Below, piece after piece: positions 47,180-56,999 of a stretch of 64,000 nt of DNA. The DNA is from Ceriagrion tenellum (lineage: Eukaryota > Arthropoda > Insecta > Odonata > Coenagrionidae), in assembly GCA_963169105.1 (NCBI GenBank), contig OY720639.1, positions 95,864,559 to 95,928,558 on the forward strand, given 5' to 3'. A program made the translations under genes and the position numbers. A model generated the notes under the pieces. The model was not told the DNA's origin. It saw nothing but the letters and a program-made list of their open reading frames with translations, and searched no databases. The first letter of the stretch is position 1, and the number at the start of each line of letters is the position of its first letter.

Positions 47180-47760
47180 GGTTGGTAATGTTTCTGGAAG
47201 TCTTTACGTGGTTGACTTTTTTCGTGATTGGAGGGACTCGCATTCCCCCGGCCTTATTTTATGGCGGTAGCGGTGCATGGGATACGGTGCAGATGAATCT
47301 CTCATCTGTGCACTCGTTTTCGGTACCGTATCTACACTTCCCGTTTCCCCCGTTCTGTTTTCTATCCTTCCGCCTCGTGAAGACTCTCCGCCCAGCAGCG
47401 CCACCGCTTCCGCATTCTTTTATTCCCCGTTTCGCGAGGCCCAGGGAGATAAAAGCTAGCCGCAGGGCTCGAAGATTCCCCGGAAATTTACGGACGCTGC
47501 GAGGTATAGACTACGCCTCCGTCCTCGGTTGCCTTCTTTTGGATACACAAACATTCTCCCACATTCGCTTCTTTATTCGTAGCTTCTCCGAAACGGGAGT
47601 GGAGACCGATAAAGACATCGTCGTCATTCATTTGGAGTAAGGAAGATTTCCGAGCGGGATGGTCCTTCGCCACAATGCCTCTGGCGCCGTTTGCCTGCAG
47701 CACTATTAGCCGGAGTGGGTATAAATTGTTGCTTCTCGTGCCCTCTCTACTTATTTAACA
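47180..47760 (+). other. GC-rich island with a 152-codon open frame
   Basis: The plus-strand frame 47182-47640 is open for 152 codons, and the overlapping frames on both strands are also open, as expected from GC-rich DNA. The predicted peptide is proline/arginine/phenylalanine-rich without known motifs. It begins immediately beyond the 5' end of the antisense LINE. It may be host exon-like sequence or an old repeat. No donor or acceptor can be paired with it. Confidence 0.3.
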
Positions 47761-47989
47761 CGGTCGTCTTAAGATTGGAAGTAATCGGTAACCTGGAATA
47801 GTCTGGTTAGTTAAATATCAATGCTGGTGAAATAGGAAACAAATGGGAAATTTATGAAAAAATCCGGACATTTTTGGCTAGCGAGTGTCTTTATTACCAG
47901 TTCTATAATTCTATTATTATTCTTATTTTATTATTATTCTATTGTTAATCTACCGGTTAAAGGTTGTTAAGATGGGAGTAAGCAAGTCA

Positions 47990-49110
47990 AATACGCTAGT
48001 TTTTGAAATATGCTGGGTCTTGTATACCAATATTCTCTTTCATCTCAGCTCCCTCCCACCCTTCTTCACGCAGTCCATTTAACCCATTCTCTTTGTTCCC
48101 CTTTGGGTCATGGATAAGTTTGGGACGAGTCTCCTATCCCGCAAATATTTTCCTATTATATGAGTATTTGTATCGGTTTTTCCCAATTTACTCTACCGAA
48201 CGCCATTTCTAAGTACACCAAGCCAGTTAAAACATCCTAACAATGCTTATGTTTATTTCTATTAGTGTTTTTATCACCGCAATTGCATCCTTGTTGTTGC
48301 CCTTCCCCTCCGGAATACAAACTGGTCATCGCTCGACTCTCCCACCTTTTATTGATAAATCTAAGCAAAAATTTTGCTGCCTGTGTTACCAAAGTAATTG
48401 TTATATTCCTCGAATTCTGACATTGTCTTCTTCTTGGGGAGAGTATATTTGCTCTGTTTGTTTGAAGTCCTTTGGCCTAAATCCTTCCTCGTAAATCCTA
48501 CAAGTAATTTCGAAATAATATCGTTTTCCCCTAATATGTACTTATTTCTAGTGACTACGAAGGTATGTTATCTACTTCAATCCTTTCCTTGCAGTCGTCT
48601 CTCAAAATACCCTCCCCATTACACTGTCGTGTATCTTTGGTCCGTGGTTATCTTTATCTATTGTTCTTTCATTCTAGGTTTACTGGTTTATCGCCGCTGT
48701 CGTATTCCACGTATTCTTTCAATCTATCCTGAATATATGTCTGCTCGATCAGTATCTTCTCTGTTTTGTCACCAATCTTTGGTATCGTTTGTCCTCTTAT
48801 CACCTGGTTACATGTTCACTTCAGCGTAGAGCGCACCCACTTTCTCTTCTCTCTGCCGCTTATCCGTTTCTTTGCATTGTCCTGTCCAACAGCTTACATT
48901 CGCCTGATTGGTTACTTGTCCAAGTTCATTATTTAACTCCTTATGTTTCCTCTTCCCAAGGTTGGTGTTGACTTTTTCCGCATCCTTTTCTCCTCCATTT
49001 TCTTTATCTTTCCGAAATCCACTGCTTTTTCACCATTCTCATTTTCATTGATCCTGTTGTTTTCTCTGCCGCACTTACTATAACGCTTAATGTGGGAAGA
49101 GAGTGGTGTC
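47990..49110 (-). mobile_element. antisense RTE/L1-like LINE remnant, N-terminal RT half
   Basis: On the minus strand the reading includes ILIEQTYIQDRLKEYVEY (about 48.70-48.76 kb), SDDQFVFRRGRATTRMQLR (48.28-48.34 kb, the QFGFRKGRGTxDAI motif) and VYLEMAFGRVNWEKPIQIL (about 48.15-48.21 kb, RT motif A, with AFD changed to AFG). The order is that of RT motifs 0 to A. A charged lysine-rich frame at 48933-49145 would be upstream of the RT. Stops and the lost motif-A aspartate show it is inactive. The complementary C-terminal half of this family is found at 22.77-23.64 kb. Confidence 0.75.
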
Positions 49111-49149
49111 AAGTGATTGCCCCTTACTTTGAGAACTGTTGACATTTAA

Positions 49150-50080
49150 GTATTATTTGGCATTTTTTGTCGGTTATCTCTTAATATAAGAACGAAACTC
49201 GACCTGAAACGCTGTAATTAGTGGCTCTAAATTTTGGTGGGCCACTTCACCGAAGGATCTAATTAGCTTAATGCAGGGAAAGAAGCTTATCGTGAAGTTG
49301 TCGTTTTATGTGTTTACTTTCCCTTTAATGAATTTGAGCAAAAGGCAGAAGAAAAAAATATGGCTGACTAGCCTACGAATGCTAATATTGTGTTTTTTTG
49401 GAAAGTAGTCTATCCAAAATGGCTATCGTACGAATTATTGCCTGTAGCTTTTTAGATTAAATGCCATTTTATAATCATTCCTGCTCTACGCTTTGTTGGA
49501 TACGTTATCCTAGCGTCGCGACAATAGTGTAAGAAACTCGTATTTTTGGCGAATTCCTGGTTGTACTGATCCATTCAATGCGGTCAATAGTGCATTAAAT
49601 AGTTTCAGTAACATTCCCCATTCTCTAAATCATTTGTTGGGTCGTTTTGGAATGTTAGGTAAATATCCTGATACTAAGCATGCCGCTGTGTGATGGAGAA
49701 GGTATGACTCAATGGCTGAAGGATACAGATGTGCGGATTCCAGATGTAAGTTGGTAGGAGGAAGTACGATGCAACGAAAAGGAGACAAACGAGGAAGATC
49801 TTCTCTTGTTACGGGTTATTTCCAAAGGCTCAATTGCTGCACGTGGAGCGGTCACCTCGCAGGACCCACTTGGGGATAAGAAGTTCACTGAAACATATCC
49901 ACCACTGTCTGGGCTCGAATCCAGTACCTCGGGATTGTTATCCACGTACGTGTGAACAAGATTTTAGCGCTCCCTGTCTATAGTCACGTGGATGAACGAA
50001 ATGCGTGCTTAGGATTCAAAACTCTATAGCTATTATTGACAATTTGCATTCATTTTCAAATTTCAATTAATGACAATCTT
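49150..50080. other. unassigned sequence with a possible tRNA-like box
   Basis: TCTGGGCTCGAATCCAGTAC near 49907-49926 contains a box-B-like GGCTCGAATCC that is nearly palindromic and so could read on either strand. A box A at the right distance is not convincing on either strand. The remainder shows nothing supportable. Confidence 0.25.
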
Positions 50081-50082
50081 TT

Positions 50083-50603
50083 ATTTAAGGTATTTTTGAG
50101 CGAGGTAATTCCCTAGTCATAATAGAGATCATAGCCGAATTATACGTTTTAATTTCAGCAGTTGTAGGAAGTATGAATTTAATATTGCGCTATTAATGGT
50201 GCAATACTCATTGACTCATGCACTTACTCATTTTTTTCACGCGGTACGTTTAAAACTCCTTCTCAGCGAAAGGTTTTCTGTGATCCAGATAAAAATACTG
50301 CGGTGACTATATAATTAAATTTCAAAAATAGATGAGAAAACATAAAAACTGCACTCCGTTGATTTTTTGGCGAGTTTTAGGCGTTGGAAATTCCTCATTT
50401 TTGAATAAAGACCTCTCTGGAGTGCATACGCATATCATTTCCCAAATAAAATGGCTGGTATTTTTCGTAAAAAATATCGGAAAAGTGTCCGGTGAAGGGC
50501 TATTTTTGGTATTTTTGGAAGGGTGAGATATTTTTATTTAAATTGAAATCAAATCAATTGATTTCTTGGTGAAATGAAATTTCGTTCAAACTACCTGAAA
50601 TTA
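50083..50603 (+). mobile_element. MITE X, copy 2
   Basis: The left end reads ATTTAAGGTATTTTTGAGCG, then AGGTAATTCCCTAGTCATAA. The right end has TTTCGTTCAAACTACCTGAAA. Interior blocks are collinear with copy 1: TTTTTTTCACGCGGTACGTT, TTTCAAAAATAGATGAGAAA, AATTCCTCATTTTTGAATAA, CTCTCTGGAGTGCATACGC and TTTGGAAGGGTGAGATA. It is 521 bp long and non-coding. It is in the same orientation as copy 1 and opposite to copy 3. Confidence 0.78.
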
Positions 50604-50689
50604 TTTTTGGTTTTCAATGGCAAAGGCTAAGCGAAAATAGTTCATATAAAAAAATTCCGGCTAAAAGGTTGAATTAAGTATTCGTTTCG

Positions 50690-51140
50690 ACTCCTGGCGG
50701 TCGCGATGGCGCTTCCTAAAGCGGCCCCCAGGAGCGCGACCACTTTCTCTCAGCTCCGCCTCTCTTCCTCTCTCTCCCCTCTCGCCGCTCCGTCTTCGGC
50801 GGCGACACCAAAGCCCGGAGCTCACTTTCGCTCGCCGCTTCGCAATTTCTCGGTAGGGGCCACTGACGCGTGTCCCATTGCAGCAACATTTACTCGGCTG
50901 CCTGAGTTTTTTGCGCGCACTCCTGCTTTTCTGCGGGTTCGTTAAACGCGTTCGTTATTTTTTTGTGTGCGACGGCCCTGTTTACGTCATGCCGCCCACT
51001 CTGAATGTCTGTTCCTCAACACGAGGGACAATCATAGTCTCTTGTCCCAGAGTTTTTGCTGTCTTTCGACTATGCACTGCGCTCGTGTGCAACGTAAGCT
51101 CGATTGCAAATCCAGTGATAAGTCCTTCTCCTCAGTAACG
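50690..51140 (+). other. GC-rich island with small ATG frame
   Basis: An ATG at 50706 in a favourable GCGATGG context opens 79 codons (MALPKAAPRSATTFSQLRLS and onward), rich in alanine, serine, proline and arginine with few acidic residues, resembling an organelle presequence in composition only. The start overlaps a hairpin, CTCCTGGCGG facing CCCCCAGGAG at about 50692-50735. CT repeats and CpG are frequent. No domain is recognised. A promoter or first exon is possible but unproven. Confidence 0.3.
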
Positions 51141-51744
51141 TAAGTAACGTCCTACATCAGTAGCAATTTTCATCTTCCATTTGTGTGGATAGATTGGAAA
51201 TTCAGCTAGCGCTAACCTGTTGGTAGTTTTTGTTGTGCATATTCTCAGAAAATGTGTTCAGAGCATGCTCTTTCATGGTCGGTGAAGCGGTTGAACTGAA
51301 TAAATTGGTATAGAGCGTTCCGCAGTTAGTTGTCATTATGGACCTCGTGGAGAACGCCGTGTCCAAACATCTGGTCCATTCTTGCCCTCACGTACAAGTC
51401 GCGTCGGCATGCTTCAATCACCACGCTGAGTAAAAGAAAGTTACTTTGAGAAATAATATTTACATATTGGATGGGTCATAAATGTGCAGTAAGTATACGT
51501 CAGGACGTATGTGACAGGACGGATGTGTTATTTTTCCTAATGCTCTCTTTAATGGATGTTTACTCGGGCAACGGTTCACCGTTATTTTCCATGATTGTCA
51601 ACTTAATGTGGAACGCTCTGTCGCAGTGTGAATGTGTTGTTATCGAGAAATGATGAACACGAAATGGATTGAGATGACCACTAGTGTAGACCTCAGTTGT
51701 CTCAGGCGTGACTTCATGGAATTTACTATGCATTGTAAATGAAA

Positions 51745-51990
51745 TAAATTTATTATTCCACATAAATTTTATTAAAAACGACCCGGGTTCCGGCGTGGCA
51801 CATCGTCATCAGGTGCACATTTTTCGTCAAAAATCTTGGAAAGTAGTTCGGTAAGGGGCTGATATTTTGGTATCTTTGGAAGGGTGAGATATTTTTCTGG
51901 CACGTCATCATCAGATACCTTTGTGTACCTGATGATGACGTGCCACGTCGAAACCCGAGTATATAAAAACAAATATTTATGTGGAATAAC
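51745..51990. repeat. palindromic Penelope-like repeat with an intervening MITE X fragment
   Basis: The reverse complement of about 51755-51835 and the plus strand at 51920-51990 share CCTGATGA, GTGCCACG, AACCCG and TTATGTGGAATAA in the same order, so they are inverted arms. Between them, 51835-51897 is a fragment of MITE X (CGGTAAGGGGCTGATATTTT, TTTGGAAGGGTGAGATA). A second inner inversion, GGCACGTCATCATCAG at 51899-51914 against CTGATGATGACGTGCC at 51929-51944, is perfect over 16 bp. Three copies of the core motif are therefore present. No coding part. Confidence 0.6.
51920..51975 (+). ncRNA. candidate hammerhead ribozyme motif
   Basis: CTGATGA at 51929, then T, a perfect GACGT-GCC-ACGTC stem II, and GAAAC at 51950-51954, followed by CCGA, GT and A, which is a minimal stem III with H17 = A. 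All canonical core boxes (CUGAUGA, GAAA, UH) are present. One extra U sits between the first box and stem II, and stem I pairing on the flanks is poor, so self-cleavage is doubtful. Confidence 0.35.
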
Positions 51991-52219
51991 AAAGTTACTT
52001 TATTTACTCCTAGTGTGGAAGTCTGGCGAATAGTTGGTGAAGGAAGATATGAAAACTTGCCCGGTAGAAAAGATTAATTTGCAGAGCCCATAATTGGACA
52101 TACCAGCCTCAGAAAATTATAGTCGAATGAGAAATGAATTGGATGAACTATCTAGGAAGTTCAAGGATGAATTACCGTGGGATAATTGTTAGGAACTTCA
52201 AAAGTTAAGGTTAAATGCA

Positions 52220-52418
52220 GAAATCTACATCTACATCTAAATACTACCCCGCAAGCCGCCTCAAGGCGTGTGGCGGGGGGTGTTAGGACACCAGCCGTCA
52301 ACAAAAGAAAAAAAAACAAGTTCCGCCTAGCATTTATTACAGTCCTTAATTGTTCGGGGGAAAAACGAATTCCCATACCTATCCGTTCGGCAAAATATCT
52401 CTCTTAATTTATCGAAAT
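52220..52418 (-). mobile_element. 5'-truncated LINE end with probable GAAAT target duplication
   Basis: The minus strand from 52413 reads DKLREIFCRTDRYGNSFFP, then RTIKDCNKC and a stop, and the 3' tail ends at TAGATGTAGATGTAG. The pentamer GAAAT at 52220-52224 and 52414-52418 flanks the 189 bp insert. It is almost the same sequence as the 25.7 kb insertion, including GACGGCTGGTGTCCTAACA, so the two are recent members of one subfamily. The 71- and 73-codon frames over it are shadows. Confidence 0.82.
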
Positions 52419-52419
52419 A

Positions 52420-53395
52420 AAACAGTTTGCTGATTGGCGAATGGAGCGAGGAACTATAGCAAGCCAGTATTCGAATCGATGACTTCTGGTGATGAAGAGT
52501 TTTGCATACAAAGTGATGTAGGAGTTATGAGGGTGCTTAATTTTCATTACGCGTGCACACACTGCCGCATTTGTGACTAGAGATTGGTTAATTAATTAAT
52601 TTTCATTTGAGGTAAATTACCCGGGTAAATAACGGTAAATTTTGAAAATTTCCGTAATTTTCGAGCAATTGTCGATTTTCAGCAATTAATGTCTAATGGA
52701 GAATCTAATAGGAAAGCCGATAGCTATATTAAGGGATTAACTACATTTATGTGTACACAACGACAAGTGTGAGACCTATTAAGGTATACTACACGCAATT
52801 TGGCTTTCTTTTGTCATGTTTTGAGAAATGTTCGTTCAAACCGTTCAAACGATAACCCCACTAATATGCCGCGTGTAAAATGTGTTAAAATAATCCTCAG
52901 ATGAGTTGTACGTTCATTAATTCATAATTAAGCGTGCATGAAATGTGTATAGACTAGGATTAAAATTCTGTTTGGCGAACATCAGTATGAAAAATACCTG
53001 AAACGTAAGTGAATATCACCGAAAATTACGTTCGTCTTCAGGGGTTGCGGTAAATTTCGAAAAATACCACGGTAATTCACGGACATTATCCTGTTAATTT
53101 TCAGAGAAGGCCCATCTATATGTATAACTCGGAAGTTTGTTCTTTTTTATACAGCTTGGTTACGTATTTTGAGCATATGTTTTCACTATTAAGGATTCGT
53201 TGCAGTTTCATCAGTGAATAGAGATGTGAAATAAGGGTTTTTAAGTATTATTTTAGATATGCGGATTTTTAAAAATTATTATAAATAGGTGCACCTGTCT
53301 TCTTCTCGTCTGGCGTGAAATCTTTGGGTATGAACAATTATAAAATGAAGGTTGAAACACCTAGTCTTTATATATGGCTTAGACTCTGACAGTGG
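52420..53395. other. unassigned AT-rich sequence
   Basis: No gene or recognisable repeat. A run of AATTTTC/GTAAATT-type words near 52600-52680 and 53030-53110 (for example CGGTAAATT and GGTAAATTTCGAAAA) suggests two halves of an old inverted repeat, but alignment by eye is too weak to name it. Confidence 0.3.
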
Positions 53396-53398
53396 AGG

Positions 53399-53954
53399 AT
53401 TTAAGGTAGTTCGAGCGAAATATTATTTCGCGATGAAATCAATGAATTTGGTTTCATTTTAACGAAAAATATCTACTCTTTCAAAGATATCAAAATATCT
53501 GCCCTTACTGGACCACTTTCCGAGATTCTTGACAAATAATACCAGCCCTTTTATGTGGGAAATGGTAGGTTACGCACTCCAGAGACCTTATTTAAAAAAT
53601 GAGGCATTTCTGGCACCTATATCTTGTCAAAAATAATCAGGGTGTAGTTAGTATGTTATCTCGACTTTTCTAAATATATAATATCCTCGCCACAGTAATT
53701 TTTCAGAATCGCCATAAGCCTTCCGTTGTGAGGAGTTAAGAACGTACCGCTTGAAACAAGTGAGTCAAATTAGAGACTGTGGATATTTCTATTAGATTAC
53801 CTAGAATGTCAGTAACATACAAGTATATAATTGCACTATTAATTATGTGGTAAATAATTCATGCTTCTTACAGCTGCTAAAATTAAAACGTATAATTCGA
53901 ACATGGTCTCCTTAATGACTAGGGAACTATCTCGCTCAAACTACCTTAAGTGAT
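53399..53954 (-). mobile_element. MITE X, copy 3
   Basis: On the minus strand it starts CACTTAAGGTAGTTTGAGCG, then AGATAGTTCCCTAGTCATTA, and ends TTTCGCTCGAACTACCTTAA, so the inverted ends are clear over about 20 bp. Interior blocks (GGTCTCTGGAGTGC, AAAAGGGCTGGTATTA, TCGGAAAGTGGTCCAGTAAG) are collinear with copies 1 and 2. It is 556 bp with no coding capacity. It has the cleanest termini of the three copies. Confidence 0.82.
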
Positions 53955-54176
53955 TGGTTGTTACTTCAAATTTCCTTATTGATCCTAGATAAATACATCA
54001 CTAAACCCCTGCAACCATTATTAGTGGAAAACTTTGTCAAATGCCTCACAGTATCTACCCATCCCGTTTTACCATTTCTTTCTTTTTTGTAGAATATCGT
54101 TCAAACTCTGCAACAATTTTAAGCAAATGGAGGGGATAGGAATAGATTTTATGAAAGATTCTTAAGTAAAGCTTCG

Positions 54177-54256
54177 GCCCCGGTAGCGACGGGGTAAGGC
54201 CTCGCCTAGCGTGCTAAGCCGTTGGTCGAGGGTTCAAATTGTGTCTGGGTGGAATT
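54177..54256 (+). repeat. tRNA-like SINE head
   Basis: CCCCGGTAGCGACGGGGTAAG gives a box-A-like region and TCGAGGGTTCAAATTG a box B (GGTTCAAATTG), about 45 bp apart as in tRNA-derived SINEs. It is followed by GGGTGGAATTTTCACCACTC and AT-rich sequence. A similar box-B-to-GGAATTT/GAAATTC arrangement follows the heads at 56.64 and 58.67 kb, supporting one loose SINE class. Confidence 0.5.
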
Positions 54257-54259
54257 TTC

Positions 54260-55040
54260 ACCACTCAGAACATGGATACTTTATATTTATTTGTTATTGT
54301 TGTTCATACGCCCGGTGTAAAAGGCCAATGGTGTTGTTTTCGGAATTATAGAAATATATAAAAAATAGGTGTCAATTAAGATAGACTCTTAAGACTGCGC
54401 TGACTTTTTCTTAGTCTGTGTTGAGCTTCATCCGACTGCTGGGTTGTTTTGTTTTCGGAATGGAACGCTCATTAATCGTTTGTCGTTGCGGAAATGGTTA
54501 AGGTACGTTACAAGCTGGATAACAAGGGGCCTAAATCCCGTATTGTCAATTGTTTAAAGGTTATTCGCGAAACAAAAACTGTAATGGACTCCAGTCTTGT
54601 ACATGCAGTGTATTCTTTTGTAGCATAAATTGTGATCGTTTTCTGTGGCGGTGTGTTTTTTTGCGAGAAAGCGATGCTATCTGTCGTCTATTTATGGCGC
54701 TCTTATCGTTATCCTGCTACCGGAGGTCGTTTTTACCGATTTTTGGCGGAAAAGGGTTAAAAGTCTAATGTATTTGGTTTCGCCTCCATTAAAATATCTT
54801 TCAGTCCGCCATAAGTAGTGCTAGTGATCCGAGCAATAACAGGCGTATGCATCTCAGTGCTAAGTAGATGGTAATGTTGATCATGGAGGGAGGTTCATAA
54901 ACAAATGAGAATACCTACTTTCCCTGATAAATATAGAAAAGTACCTTAGGTTCTAGCTCTGAAGTTCAGCTCACCTTTTCTTTATTTCCATTTATACCAT
55001 TATTTGAAGCTCAAATGATTTCTTACTGTCTGCTAATTTT
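54260..55040. other. unassigned sequence
   Basis: Probably includes the SINE tail just after 54256. Beyond that, nothing coding or repeated could be supported. Confidence 0.3.
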
Positions 55041-55045
55041 ATTTC

Positions 55046-55099
55046 ACCTCTTGTTACACGTGTTTCGACTGACTAGCAGTCATCATCAGGCAAGACTTC
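55046..55099 (-). ncRNA. candidate hammerhead ribozyme motif (best fold)
   Basis: The minus strand reads GTCTTGC, CTGATGA, T, then stem II GACTG-CTAGT-CAGTC, GAAAC, ACGT, GT, A and ACAAGAG. CUGAUGA, GAAAC and GUA match the conserved core. Stem II is a perfect 5 bp helix, stem III (ACACGUGU) is self-complementary, and stem I pairs UCUUG with CAAGA over 5 bp. Deviations are one extra U before stem II and a C-A opposition next to the core in stem I. Minimal type I hammerheads of this kind are known in Penelope-like elements. The surrounding sequence has no RT. Confidence 0.42.
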
Positions 55100-55431
55100 G
55101 GTAATTTCGTCTCGTTACCGAATACGTCACTTTGCATACCAAAGTGCGTTTCACTCAAATGTTACACTTAACGGTGATTGTAGTTGAGTGGTTTTTTATT
55201 TTGTTAAAAAATCTCTATCACGTGAACCCTTGGGTGCGAAATGAGTGCAAGGATATCGAAAAAAACATTAGGTTTTAAGTTTCGAGTTTGTGGCGTTACT
55301 ATGTAGTGTAGGTGAAAAGAGGTGCTCCGAGGGACTTATTGTATAAGGTAAATCTGCGTCACCGTAATTACTAGGGTAAGTCAATGCATAAGTCTCAAAC
55401 GTCAGCATTTCATCATCAACATCAGTCGTAA

Positions 55432-55679
55432 ACAATTCATTGGGAACGCTTGGAACATCCACCGTACAGTCCTGACTTAGCCCCCAGTCATTTTCATTTG
55501 TTCGGGTCCCTAGAAATTATTTGGGTGGCCGACGTTTTGACAATTATGATGCCGTAGTCCAAGAGGTTACTCTTTGGCTGCAACAGCAAACAAAAGACTT
55601 CTTTGCTGCCAGCTATCAAAGATTTTAAAATAGATGGGATAAGTGTCTGCATGTACATGGTGTATATGCAGATAAGTGA
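55432..55679 (+). pseudogene. mariner-type transposase remnant, C-terminal end
   Basis: Plus-strand codons from 55432 read TIHWERLEHPPYSPDLAPSH, then FHLFGSLE. This is the YSPDLAPSDxHLF signature around the last catalytic acidic residue of mariner-family transposases, with SD changed to SH. After a one-base frameshift near 55514 it continues NYLGGRRFDNYDAVVQEV, TLWLQQQTKDFFAASYQRF, a stop, and NRWDKCLHVHGVYADK and a stop. This matches the family's C-terminal end. The N-terminal DNA-binding domain and first catalytic residues are absent or unrecognisable upstream, and no terminal inverted repeats were found. A frameshift, an internal stop and truncation make it a pseudogene. The minus-strand frame at 55268-55462 is a shadow. 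Confidence 0.88.
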
Positions 55680-55689
55680 AATTTCAGGA

Positions 55690-56635
55690 AGTTATTTTGA
55701 TTATTATTACCTGTATCTAGTTTTGCGAGTTATTTAATGACTTACCCTCGTTCTTACTCGCATAGAGTGTTCTAGTAAGATGTTGGAAAGTGAGTTCTAC
55801 TCGGAGTTGGAATTTTCGAATGTGCTGTTGCAGAATTATTTATATTTTTGCACGGTGGTTTCTCACGAGTCGTGAGAAAGCTCTCTTAGTGAATGGATTG
55901 CTTCGTCGTCAGAAAGCTTGAGCTTTGGACTCTCTGGAGCCAGTCGCTGGCCGTAATCACATTTCGGCTGCGGATCTTTCGCCAGCCTTTCACTCTCGTA
56001 TCTCACTCTGCATGGTTACTTATCTCCCCCTACCCCCCAGCAACTCTTACTTATTCAAATGAAAGTAACCACTTGCTGGCATTCAAGAAAGGAACTGTTA
56101 TCTCTATGCTTTCTCGTTAAATTACTCGGAAGTTATGTTGCTTTATTCGTTAGTGTTTATATGATATTTACTTAATCAATTGGCAAGCGAGAATTGTCAG
56201 TCGGTTTTTCCACCTCATTTGTATTATTTCAATGAATTTCCCTTTTTCGATGGAGAAAGTTTTGTGGCACACAAACTCCGTGTAGGCTTGAATCGTATAA
56301 TTAGCTGTAAAACTCGGTTAAATACGGAACGCGCGCGCTAAAAACTTGTGCAAATAAAATGGAAAGGATTGGTGAAAGTTTCATCGCCAGGCAGCTGAAC
56401 TCTTTGTGACATCTCGCTGTTCTTGACGGGTCCTATCCAACTCGCGAGCCGTAGTTTCCACCCATCGGCTGCAGTGGAAGGGAAATTGTTTGTTAGATGG
56501 CCATACAGGAAACACGAAATGGTGCCCTCTCTCTGTTAAGGATAACTGCCTTCAAGTCGAGAGCGTTGCTCCTACGATGCCAACTGTATGCGCATGCGTA
56601 ATAATAGTAATAAGAAAGGAAAAAAAGAGGGCATT
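55690..56635. other. unassigned sequence
   Basis: No feature could be supported. The 75-codon plus-strand frame at 55893-56120 has no recognisable motif. Confidence 0.3.
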
Positions 56636-56640
56636 CGCCC

Positions 56641-56715
56641 GATGCTGTCTGGTAGCTTAGTGGGGCTGCTGCAGTCCATTATGGACCGGAGGGTCACGGG
56701 TTCAATCACAAATGA
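56641..56715 (+). repeat. tRNA-like SINE head
   Basis: CTGTCTGGTAGCTTAGTGGG is box-A-like and GGGTCACGGGTTCAATCAC carries a box B (GGGTTCAATC). Downstream, GAGATGTGGAAATTCACG resembles the segment after the 54.18 and 58.67 kb heads. The body continues to about 56800. It is probably an old tRNA-derived SINE copy rather than a functional tRNA. Confidence 0.5.
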
Positions 56716-56864
56716 TGCCTCTAGATACCTCCTAGATTGTCTCGCCGAGATGTGGAAATTCACGTCGGAAACATTTTTTACTCGACCGGGAAAAACTCAA
56801 ATCTCTCTTTGCTGGTCAGATGTGTTTATTTGCCAGTTATCCTTGGTAAATAATATAAATTCCT

Positions 56865-56990
56865 TTGTAACTTTGTGGTTTTCCATATTTCAGAAAATTT
56901 AATTACAGCATTTACATCACCACATACCTACTTGAGACTCCTGAGGAACGTCCTTTATAAGTATGGGGTGATGTAAATGTTATCATTTTA
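56865..56990. repeat. hairpin-forming repeat with ATTTACATCACC arms
   Basis: CATTTACATCACCACATACC (about 56908) pairs with GGGGTGATGTAAATG (56967-56981), giving arms of about 20 bp with a spacer of about 35 bp. Just left, TTTGTAACTTTGTGGTTTTCC and ATATTTCA resemble AGTAACTTTGTGGTACTCC and ATATTTTCA outside the 31.4 kb palindrome, so this may be a relic of the same Penelope-like family. Confidence 0.45.
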
Positions 56991-56999
56991 TTTTCTGGA

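Noticed and set aside
55268..55462. Acidic 64-codon minus-strand frame (starting MDVPSVPNELFTTDVDDEML)
   Set aside because: Its right end is antisense to mariner transposase codons; no motif of its own.
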